Shown: positions 16,185-23,980 of the stretch, one piece after another
Layout: the number at the start of each line of letters is the position of its first letter
How positions within the stretch are numbered: position 1 is the stretch's first letter
Made by a program: the position numbers and the translations under genes
Origin: Nitrospira sp.
GTDB taxonomy: Bacteria > Nitrospirota > Nitrospiria > Nitrospirales > Nitrospiraceae
DNA: 37,177 nucleotides
Direction of reading: 5' to 3'
Assembly (NCBI GenBank): GCA_016788465.1
Contig: JAEURV010000102.1
Coordinates: 1 to 37,177, forward strand
The notes under the pieces: generated by a model
Databases searched by the model: none
Told to the model about the DNA's origin: nothing
Seen by the model: only the letters and a program-made list of their open reading frames with translations

Positions 16185-17651
16185 CTACTTCAGCGTCAAC
16201 ACGGCTTGCAGGGCTAAATTGACCAGCGGGTTAGGGTAGATACCAAAGATCACCACTCCAGCAACCGCGCAGGCTAATACAATGGACAGGGTTGGGGACA
16301 TAACCAGCCGAGGAGCAGGATCCGTTCCGTCGATGGGTTCCCGCATGTACATGACCATGACGATCCGGAGATAGTAATAGGCTGAGATGGCCGCAAAAAG
16401 GAGCGCAATGGCCGCCAGCCAGGCCATGCCGGCTTCGACGGCTGATCTAAAGACGTATAATTTTCCGATAAAGCCGGCGGTCGGGGGAATGCCGGCCAGA
16501 GATACCATGAAGACCAGCATCAGCAGTGCTGGAAGAGGATGGCGTTTTGCCAGGCCGGTGAAATCCTCGATCTCCTCACCCTCAAGCGTACCCTTTCGCA
16601 GCATGGCGACAATGGCGAATGCACCAAACGTCATGAATGTATATAGAGCGATGTAAAGCAGCACGCTCGCAAGACCGGACGAGTGCTCAAGACGCCCGGC
16701 GGCGACCACACCGATGAGGGCATAGCCCGCGTGCGCAATACTCGAATAAGCCAGCATCCGCTTGATGTTGGTTTGCACCAGAGCGACGATGTTACCCACG
16801 ATGAGAGTCGCAAGACAGAGCAAGAGGAAGATCGCAGACCAATCAGCTTTCACTCCGTTCAGCCCTTCCACGAACACCCTGAGAAACGCCCCGAAGCTGG
16901 CGGTTTTGGATGCGACTGCCATGAACGCCGTGACGGAAGTCGGGGCCCCTTGATAGACGTCCGGTGTCCACATGTGAAAGGGGACTACGGCCAGTTTGAA
17001 TCCGAACCCCACCGCCAACAGGATTGTTGAAAATAACAGCAATGGGTCCGTGAACCCCTGAGTCGCTATTGCTGAGGCGATCGCCGGTAGTCTCGTGCTG
17101 CCGGTCGCTCCATAGAGCAGCGAGATGCCGTAGAGGAGGATCCCGGAAGAAAATGCCCCCAACACAAAGTATTTTGCCGACGCTTCGAGGGAACGGGGCT
17201 CCTTCCGTTTGAGACCTGTCATGACGTACAGGGAAAGCGACATTAACTCCGTACCCAGATAGATCGTCAACAAATCTGCTGCGGAGACCATGACCATCAT
17301 GCCGCATAACGAGAGCAAAATGAAACCATAGTACTCACCAAAATACAGGCGTTCTTCTCTTAAATAGGAGTAGGACAGGAGGATTGTGAGTCCGGTGACG
17401 AAGTACAACAGCAGTTTCCAGAAGACGCCATAGGTGTCGATGACGACCAGGCCGCTAAAGATCGAGGAAGATGTTCCCATTTGAGACGCCGTCAGGCCCA
17501 TGCAAACGGCGAGCGTCGCCAAGCTGAGCCACACCAGGCTGTCCTTGTCGGATGTGCGAAGCACAGGATCGAGCACGAGCACGACACAGGCGGCCGTGAT
17601 GACGAGTAACTCAGGAAGAACGAGGAAGAGATCAGCGGCAGAAAAGGTCAT
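16185..17651 (-). CDS. nuoN: NADH:quinone oxidoreductase subunit N
   Basis: A proton-pumping antiporter-like membrane subunit of complex I, 488 residues with about 14 transmembrane helices. It carries the helix-5 glutamate (IYLGTELMSLSLYVMTGL), the helix-7 lysine segment (FKLAVVPFHMWTPDVYQGAP) and the following TSVTAFMAVASKTASF stretch typical of NuoN/M/L. Its length is normal. The ATG overlaps the nuoM stop by 4 bases. It is the last nuo gene and is followed 25 bases later by a YihY-type gene. Confidence 0.97.
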   Translation of the reverse strand: MTFSAADLFLVLPELLVITAACVVLVLDPVLRTSDKDSLVWLSLATLAVCMGLTASQMGTSSSIFSGLVVIDTYGVFWKLLLYFVTGLTILLSYSYLREERLYFGEYYGFILLSLCGMMVMVSAADLLTIYLGTELMSLSLYVMTGLKRKEPRSLEASAKYFVLGAFSSGILLYGISLLYGATGSTRLPAIASAIATQGFTDPLLLFSTILLAVGFGFKLAVVPFHMWTPDVYQGAPTSVTAFMAVASKTASFGAFLRVFVEGLNGVKADWSAIFLLLCLATLIVGNIVALVQTNIKRMLAYSSIAHAGYALIGVVAAGRLEHSSGLASVLLYIALYTFMTFGAFAIVAMLRKGTLEGEEIEDFTGLAKRHPLPALLMLVFMVSLAGIPPTAGFIGKLYVFRSAVEAGMAWLAAIALLFAAISAYYYLRIVMVMYMREPIDGTDPAPRLVMSPTLSIVLACAVAGVVIFGIYPNPLVNLALQAVLTLK

Positions 17652-19261
17652 GGCCGTTCTCCCTGCTGTTCCGTGAATGGCAGGTTCCCGATGGGGTCAG
17701 CGGGTGAAGCCTGGACCATGTCGAATGTCGATCCCCAGTAGTTGTGCCGCGAGGACGTCGGCTGACCCAGCATGGACGGAACCGAAGTCTGTTGATGGGA
17801 AGCGGGTACAACACGAGCGATGACCTGTTCGACAGTCGCGTGCATCCGACTGAGCAGAGGGTTGGGAAACAGGCCGATTGCAAATATCAGAATCCCTAGC
17901 GGTAGCAGCGTCGCCATTTCTCGATGGTTTAGATCGGAAAGTTTTTGGAGTGTGTGAGGAGCCGGTGTCCCGAACGCGACTCGTTGAACCATCCACAATA
18001 AATATGCTGCGGCCAAGATAATGCCCAGCGAGGCAAAGGCCGTTGCGGCTTTACTCCAAAGGAACGTGCCGGCGAGAATCATAAACTCACCGACAAAACT
18101 GTTGGTGCCGGGAAGTCCCAGTGAGGAGAGGGCAAAAATAACCAGAAATATTGCATAGCGAGGCATCGGTTTGGTCACCCCGATATTGTCGGCAATCTGG
18201 CGGCTGTGGGTACGTTCGTAAATCATCCCGACACAGAGGAAGAGTCCGCCGGTCGTGATGCCGTGGTTGACCATCTGCATGACGGCGCCTTCGATCCCTT
18301 GGATATTGAACATGAACAGGCCGAGGGTAACGAATCCCATGTGGCTGACGCTCGAATAGGCAATCAGTTTCTTGAGATCGGTTTGGGCCAGCGCCATATA
18401 GGCCCCATAGATGATCGCCACGATCGAGAGGACGACGACCAAGGGAGTGAAGAGGCGAGAGGCATCGGGTAGCATCGGCAGACTGAAGCGCACAAAGCCA
18501 TAGGTACCCATCTTGAGCAGTACACTGGCAAGAATCACGCTGCCGGCGGTGGGGGCCTCCACGTGTGCGTCGGGCAGCCAGGTATGGAATGGGAACATCG
18601 GGACCTTCACGGCAAATGCGGCAAAGAAGGCAAAAAACAGCCAGGTCTGAAGAGAAAGGGGATAGGTCTGTCGACTCAGCTCAAGAATGTCGAATGTATG
18701 GCCGCCCTGGAAATACAGCACTAAAATCGCGACCAACAGCAAGACACTCCCGGCAAGTGTGTACAAGAAGAACTTGATCGCGGCATAAAGGCGATTGGGT
18801 CCGCCCCACACTCCGATCAGGAGATACATGGGGATCAGCATCGCTTCCCAAAACACGTAGAACAGTACAAAGTCGAGGGCTGCGAATACGCCGATCATGG
18901 CGCCTTCCATGATGAGCAACACCGCCATGAAGCTTCGGAGTCTCGTTTCAACGGCGTGCCATGAAATCAGGACACACAGCGGCATAAGAATCGTCGTCAT
19001 GAGAACCAGCGGGAGGCTGATTCCGTCCAGGCCAAGACGGTAGGCAATCGACAGTGATGGGATCCATGCCGCTGATTCGAGGAATTGCATCTGACCCGAC
19101 GTGGCGTCAAATAACCACCACAAGGGCAGCGAGATCACGAGATCGACAAGAGTGACGGAAAGGGCTGTAAGCCGGACAGAAGTATCTTTTACGACAAAGA
19201 CCGCCACCGCTCCCAGCAAGGGAAGAATGATCAATACGGTTAACCAAGGAAAGCCAGTCAT
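17648..19261 (-). CDS. nuoM: NADH:quinone oxidoreductase subunit M
   Basis: An antiporter-like proton channel subunit of the complex I membrane arm, 537 residues. It shows the key glutamate in FYVFWEAMLIPMYLLIGVWG and the AVKVPMFPFHTWLPDAHVEA segment with the pumping lysine, then GSVILASVLLKMGTYGFVRF. The C-terminus carries a polar tail of about 60 residues (from about 475) beyond the last helix, slightly longer than in E. coli NuoM. It lies 58 bases or more downstream of nuoL and overlaps nuoN by 4 bases. Confidence 0.97.
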   Translation of the reverse strand: MTGFPWLTVLIILPLLGAVAVFVVKDTSVRLTALSVTLVDLVISLPLWWLFDATSGQMQFLESAAWIPSLSIAYRLGLDGISLPLVLMTTILMPLCVLISWHAVETRLRSFMAVLLIMEGAMIGVFAALDFVLFYVFWEAMLIPMYLLIGVWGGPNRLYAAIKFFLYTLAGSVLLLVAILVLYFQGGHTFDILELSRQTYPLSLQTWLFFAFFAAFAVKVPMFPFHTWLPDAHVEAPTAGSVILASVLLKMGTYGFVRFSLPMLPDASRLFTPLVVVLSIVAIIYGAYMALAQTDLKKLIAYSSVSHMGFVTLGLFMFNIQGIEGAVMQMVNHGITTGGLFLCVGMIYERTHSRQIADNIGVTKPMPRYAIFLVIFALSSLGLPGTNSFVGEFMILAGTFLWSKAATAFASLGIILAAAYLLWMVQRVAFGTPAPHTLQKLSDLNHREMATLLPLGILIFAIGLFPNPLLSRMHATVEQVIARVVPASHQQTSVPSMLGQPTSSRHNYWGSTFDMVQASPADPIGNLPFTEQQGERP

Positions 19262-19324
19262 TGAGGTCTCAATTCATCTCAGTTCGGATACCATCAGTCG
19301 CACGCATATCTTCATGGGCTCGCT

Positions 19325-21220
19325 TTAGAACAACAGATAGGCCGTAATGATCACGATCCCCATCGCCATGGCCAATGCATAATGTTGGGTTTGTCCGCTC
19401 TGGACTAACCTCAAGATCCATCCGCCCCACTTGATCGTGTGCCCGACACCGTTGACTGCGCCGTCGATCACGGCGACATCGACTCGTTTCCAGAGTACGG
19501 AGGCGACCGTACATGTGGGCTGGACGAGCACACGGTCATAGGCTTCATCGACATACCACTTGTTCAGCGACGCCTGGTACAGACCGTTCCACTGTTGGGC
19601 CAGGCGCTCCGGGAGATCAGGTTTGAGCACGTAGGCATAGTAGGCTGCGGCAATACCGATCAAGCCAAACATCGTGGCCGTGATCATAATGACGACCCCC
19701 GCTGCTCCATGGTGCACCACCGGGTCTTGACCGGTGGCGAAGACCGGTTCAAGAAACGAGGGAATGCCCAGGTAACCGGTGACGATACTGAAAAATGCCA
19801 GAATGAGGAGAGGGGTTGTCATCGTTTTCGATGGTTCGTGGATATGGTCTGCGTGATGAGGATCGACACGGGACTCGCCCCAGAAGGTCATAAACACCAG
19901 CCTGAAACTGTAGAAGGCAGTCAGAAGGGCGGTCAGTAGTCCGGCAATTGCCAGGCCCTGCCCAAGACTGCCGGATGACCAGGCGGAAACCAAGATCTCG
20001 TCCTTGCTGAAGAATCCAGCCGTGAGGGGGAATCCTGCAAGGGCCAGCGATCCAACGACAAAGGTCCAGTAGGTGGTGGGCAACTGCTTCTTCAAGCCGC
20101 CCATGTGGCGGATGTCCTGCTCGTGGTGGAGCGCGATAATGACCGAGCCACAGCCGAGGAACAGCAACGCTTTAAAGGCTCCATGCGTGAGGAGATGATA
20201 CATACCGGAGGTGTAGGCTCCGAGCCCACAGGCCATGACCATGTACCCAAGCTGGCTCACCGTCGAATAGGCCACGACACGTTTGATATCGGTTTGCGTC
20301 AATGCGATGGTTGCTCCGAGAAGCATGGTGGCGCCTCCGGTGACGGCGACGACGCTCATGGCGGTCGGAGAGAGGTTGTAGATGGGTGACAGACGCGCGA
20401 CCATGAACACCCCTGCCGTGACCATGGTCGCGGCATGGATAAGAGCCGAAATCGGGGTGGGGCCTTCCATGGCATCCGGGAGCCAGACATGAAGAGGGAC
20501 TTGGGCCGATTTACCAACCGCTCCGGTGAACAGCAGGAGGGCAATCAGTGTGAACAGGGACACGTCCCAAGTGCCGCCAAAAAGGCTCAGGAGATTGATC
20601 GTCATGCCCGTCGCTTCTTGAAGCGACGGAAAGATCTCCAGGTAATTCAGGGAGCCAAACTGATACCAGACGAGAAGTAGGCCGAGCAGAAATCCGAAAT
20701 CTCCGACACGATTCACAAGAAATGCTTTAGTTGCCGCGGCACAAGCTGATGCCCGTTCGTACCAATGACCGATCAACAGATAAGAGCACAGACCAACGGC
20801 CTCCCAAAATACAAACAACTGAAGAAGATTGTCCGCCAACACGAGCATAAGCATGGAGAAGGTAAAGAGCGCGATATAGCTGAAGAAACGGGCATAGCCT
20901 GGGTCCCCGTGCATATAGCCGATGGTATAGACGTGCACCAGAGAGCTGACTCCGGTGACCAGGAGCAACATGACGGCAGTCAGTCTGTCGATGTAGAGGC
21001 CGATATGAATATCAAGGTGGCCCGAGGTCAGCCAGGTATAGAGGGGGATGGAAATGACTGAGCCGGAAGCCACTTGGATAAAGGCCGACAATGCCAGTAG
21101 CAGCGACAATAGCACCGCCGGAACCGCGATCATATGGGCGTTCTCTTTGAATCGTGCGCCGGCCAGTCCGAGGACAAGGAACGCGGCGAGGGGAAGCAGT
21201 GGAATGAGCGCGTAGACCAT
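19325..21220 (-). CDS. nuoL: NADH:quinone oxidoreductase subunit L
   Basis: The distal antiporter-like subunit, 631 residues from the ATG at 21220 (a TTG directly upstream is not needed). It shows the glutamate in LFVFWEAVGLCSYLLIGHWY, the lysine in VGKSAQVPLHVWLPDAMEGP, the TPISALIHAATMVTAGV helix and the downstream GAFKALLFLGCGSVI helix. The C-terminal part (about 480-631) contains the long lateral helix that clamps NuoM and NuoN in known structures. Its order after nuoK and before nuoM is standard. Confidence 0.97.
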   Translation of the reverse strand: MVYALIPLLPLAAFLVLGLAGARFKENAHMIAVPAVLLSLLLALSAFIQVASGSVISIPLYTWLTSGHLDIHIGLYIDRLTAVMLLLVTGVSSLVHVYTIGYMHGDPGYARFFSYIALFTFSMLMLVLADNLLQLFVFWEAVGLCSYLLIGHWYERASACAAATKAFLVNRVGDFGFLLGLLLVWYQFGSLNYLEIFPSLQEATGMTINLLSLFGGTWDVSLFTLIALLLFTGAVGKSAQVPLHVWLPDAMEGPTPISALIHAATMVTAGVFMVARLSPIYNLSPTAMSVVAVTGGATMLLGATIALTQTDIKRVVAYSTVSQLGYMVMACGLGAYTSGMYHLLTHGAFKALLFLGCGSVIIALHHEQDIRHMGGLKKQLPTTYWTFVVGSLALAGFPLTAGFFSKDEILVSAWSSGSLGQGLAIAGLLTALLTAFYSFRLVFMTFWGESRVDPHHADHIHEPSKTMTTPLLILAFFSIVTGYLGIPSFLEPVFATGQDPVVHHGAAGVVIMITATMFGLIGIAAAYYAYVLKPDLPERLAQQWNGLYQASLNKWYVDEAYDRVLVQPTCTVASVLWKRVDVAVIDGAVNGVGHTIKWGGWILRLVQSGQTQHYALAMAMGIVIITAYLLF

Positions 21221-21331
21221 CAAAGTGCGTCTTTCGTCGTTCGTCGTTGGTGAAGCCTGGGGCCAACGAATGGCCGCAAAGTTCTCCGATGTTCTGCAAA
21301 AAGCGCTTCACGCTTCACGAGTCACGACCCT

Positions 21332-21637
21332 TTACCATTTCAACAAATTGAACTCTTCAATATTGATGGTAGACCGGGAACGATGGAGGGCGATGATGAT
21401 CGCCAACCCCACAGCCACCTCCGCCGCGGCGACGGTGAGGGCAAAGAAGACGAACACTTGTCCCCCCAGGTCTCGAAAATAATCGGAGAATGCCACGAAG
21501 TTAATATTGGTCGCATTCAGCATCAGCTCGACGGAGAGCAGAATGGCAATGATGTTACGGCGAATGAGCACCCCGACGATTCCTGTCAGGAACACGATCC
21601 CGCTTAAGATCAGATAATAGGAGATGGGAGTGGTCAT
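21332..21637 (-). CDS. nuoK: NADH:quinone oxidoreductase subunit K
   Basis: A 101-residue protein with three transmembrane helices, homologous to MrpC. The two membrane glutamates needed for proton transfer are at E37 (LLSVELMLNATNINF) and E73 (AAAEVAVGLAIIIAL). The ATG overlaps the nuoJ stop by 4 bases. A 111-base gap with degenerate short repeats separates it from nuoL. Confidence 0.97.
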   Translation of the reverse strand: MTTPISYYLILSGIVFLTGIVGVLIRRNIIAILLSVELMLNATNINFVAFSDYFRDLGGQVFVFFALTVAAAEVAVGLAIIIALHRSRSTINIEEFNLLKW

Positions 21638-22191
21638 TCGGCGGCCTTCGTTCGAAGCATGGGGTTGGGATTGTCCGGCTCGCCGATCTCTCGCTTGGCG
21701 AGGACGATGGCGCCGATCATGGCGACTAAGAGTACCAAGGAGGCGACCTCAAAGGGGAAGAGATAGGTCGAAAAGAGCGTTTGCCCGATCGCCAAGGTAT
21801 TATCCGGAGCAAGTGACTCGGCTGAGGGGCCTGGCACAGCCTGCGTCCCAGTCATACGAGCCTTGGCTCCACCGGATAGGAGAACCATGGCTTCGATCAG
21901 CAGAGGCGCGCACACGAATCCGGCCGCTCGCCATTGGTTGTGATAGCGGTCATCTTGCTTGACGTTCAAGATCATAACGACGAACAAATACAGCACCAGA
22001 ATGGCTCCGGCATAGACGATAATTTGTACGGCGGCTAAGAACTCCGCATGCAGCGTGACGAACAGTCCCGCCACGTGGAAAAACATCACGAGAAGGGAGA
22101 GCGCGCTGTAGACGGGGTTTTTCAACGCAACCACAAGAATGGAGGTCGCGATGATCATACTGGCAAAATATCCGAAAAAGAGGTGCGACAT
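21634..22191 (-). CDS. nuoJ: NADH:quinone oxidoreductase subunit J
   Basis: A 185-residue membrane subunit with five helices. The segment VQIIVYAGAILVLYLFVVMI (about 55-75) is the conserved NuoJ third helix, which carries the pi-bulge linked to coupling in structural work. A loop of about 40 residues rich in Ala and Pro (near 105-145) precedes the last helix. It overlaps nuoK by 4 bases. The 87-base gap after nuoI holds a CTGACGG/CCGTCAG inverted repeat. Confidence 0.95.
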   Translation of the reverse strand: MSHLFFGYFASMIIATSILVVALKNPVYSALSLLVMFFHVAGLFVTLHAEFLAAVQIIVYAGAILVLYLFVVMILNVKQDDRYHNQWRAAGFVCAPLLIEAMVLLSGGAKARMTGTQAVPGPSAESLAPDNTLAIGQTLFSTYLFPFEVASLVLLVAMIGAIVLAKREIGEPDNPNPMLRTKAAE

Positions 22192-22251
22192 CTGACGGTT
22201 CCTGTGTTCGAGAGCGACTGGGCCGGACGAGCACCCGTAGGCTGCCGTCAG
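22192..22251. repeat. Inverted repeat in the nuoI-nuoJ gap
   Basis: CTGACGG (22192-22198) and CCGTCAG (22245-22251) are perfect 7-base arms separated by 46 bases. They could pair in the transcript just before nuoJ. There is no T-run, so internal termination is not expected; it may be a remnant of a short repeat. Confidence 0.35.
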
Positions 22252-22278
22252 CGGTCTATCGACGCGTCATCCTTTTAT

Positions 22279-22845
22279 TCAGTTCGGCTTGGGTGGCACG
22301 TGGTTGAACGCCACGTTAAAGAACGCCACGTTTGGATGCTGCAGTTCCAAGCGTTTCTCACGAACGGGAAACGAACGATCCCCGATCGCGAGCAACTGCT
22401 GTTTGTTCAGATGAAGTTGCCGTTTGTCGTATACGGCCCATTCAAATTCTCGTGTCATCCCCAGTGCATCGACGGGACAGGCATCCACACACATCCCGCA
22501 GAACAAGCATCGGGTCATGTCCATGTAATATTCTTTGGAATACCGTTTCGTTGGTTCCCCCGGCACTTCCGCACTGACCACCCGGATGACGCGGGACGGA
22601 CAAGCCGCCTCACAGAGATCACAGCCCACGCATTTCTCGGTTCCGTCGTCGTAGCGGAGGAGGGCCAGCATGCCGCGATAGTTGTCCGGCAGCGTACGCT
22701 TCTCGTGGGGATATTGCAGCGTGATCGGACGGTAATTGAGAAGGTGCGAGAGCGTTGCCTTCATACCGACGAGGATTTCGTAAAATGTAATCGTCTTGAA
22801 CCACTCGGACAGGCTCAGGCGCTTGGTCGTGTGAGAAGATCTCAT
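22279..22845 (-). CDS. nuoI: NADH:quinone oxidoreductase subunit I
   Basis: A peripheral-arm ferredoxin-like subunit, 188 residues. It binds clusters N6a and N6b through two CxxCxxCxxxC motifs: C72, C75, C78, C82 and C113, C116, C119, C123. An N-terminal amphipathic helix (about 12-40) contacts the membrane arm. Its position after nuoH, with a 14-base gap, is standard. Confidence 0.97.
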   Translation of the reverse strand: MRSSHTTKRLSLSEWFKTITFYEILVGMKATLSHLLNYRPITLQYPHEKRTLPDNYRGMLALLRYDDGTEKCVGCDLCEAACPSRVIRVVSAEVPGEPTKRYSKEYYMDMTRCLFCGMCVDACPVDALGMTREFEWAVYDKRQLHLNKQQLLAIGDRSFPVREKRLELQHPNVAFFNVAFNHVPPKPN

Positions 22846-22859
22846 AGTGGTTCCGTACC

Positions 22860-23939
22860 TTACTTGATCTGTTGAGCGATAAACACGGCAATGGCCGTCA
22901 CCACGATATTGGCCAGTGCGATGGGTAGCATCACCTTCCAGCCGAATCGCATCAGCTGATCATAGCGCAGCCTCGGCAATGTCGCTCTGAGCCAGAAAAA
23001 CAGGAACAAGAGCGAGTAGGTCTTAATTGCAAACCACATCGTGCTCTCGATCCAGGACCAGGATGACAAGCCGACCAGGTCCATCAGGGTCCCTGGATAG
23101 GGTGCGTTCCAGCCGCCAAGAAACAGGGCAGACGCGACACAGGACACGAGGACCATATTGGCGTATTCAGCGAGGAAGAAGAACGCGAACCGTAGGCCGC
23201 TGTATTCGGTGAAAAAACCAGCCACAAGTTCGCTCTCCGCCTCGGGCAAGTCGAACGGGACCCGGTTCGTTTCGGCGACGACAGAAATGACGTAGACGAC
23301 GAACGCAAAGAGTTGGGGGGCCGGCAGGGCGAAGATATACCAATTCCAAAACCAGCCGGTCTGGCCATCGGTAATTTTTACGAGACTGAGCGAGCCGGCT
23401 AAAATCAACACACCGACAATCGCCAGTCCGACGTTGAGCTCGTAGCTGATCACCTGTGCGGCCGATCTGAGGCCTCCCAATAAGGAGTATTTGCTGTTGG
23501 AAGCCCATCCTCCCAGGATGATGCCATAGGCAGCGAGTGAGGCGAAGGCCAGGATATAGAGGATGCCGATATTGATGTCGCTGATGACGAACGGCTTCAC
23601 AATGATGCCGTTCACTTCGAACGTCCAGTTAGGTCCCCAGGGAATCACGGCGAATCCGATAAAGGTCGGGATCAAACACAGGATCGGCGCCATGGTAAAG
23701 ATGAGCTTATTGGCGCCGGCGGGAACGATGTCTTCCTTGAAAAACAGCTTGATGGCATCCGCAAACGGTTGAAGAATGCCGTAGGGACCGACTTCCATCG
23801 GGCCCATGCGATCCTGCATCCATCCTAAGACTTTTCGTTCCGCCAAGGTGAGGATGAGCACCGTAAGGACCACGATGCACATGACCGCACCGATTTGAGT
23901 CAGGGAAATAGCAAGACGTAATCCGAATTCAGTTACCAT
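22860..23939 (-). CDS. nuoH: NADH:quinone oxidoreductase subunit H
   Basis: The membrane subunit that forms the quinone chamber with NuoB and NuoD, 359 residues with about eight helices. Conserved stretches are RMGPMEVGPYGILQPFADAI (about 44-63), the charged quinone-site loop ETNRVPFDLPEAESELVAGF and the EYSGLRFAFFFLAEYANMVL helix. Its length is slightly above E. coli NuoH (325). The gap to nuoG is 41 bases. Confidence 0.97.
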   Translation of the reverse strand: MVTEFGLRLAISLTQIGAVMCIVVLTVLILTLAERKVLGWMQDRMGPMEVGPYGILQPFADAIKLFFKEDIVPAGANKLIFTMAPILCLIPTFIGFAVIPWGPNWTFEVNGIIVKPFVISDINIGILYILAFASLAAYGIILGGWASNSKYSLLGGLRSAAQVISYELNVGLAIVGVLILAGSLSLVKITDGQTGWFWNWYIFALPAPQLFAFVVYVISVVAETNRVPFDLPEAESELVAGFFTEYSGLRFAFFFLAEYANMVLVSCVASALFLGGWNAPYPGTLMDLVGLSSWSWIESTMWFAIKTYSLLFLFFWLRATLPRLRYDQLMRFGWKVMLPIALANIVVTAIAVFIAQQIK

Positions 23940-23980
23940 GGGGCTCCTCGATTCGCATAGTCGCAGTGCTCAATAGATCC

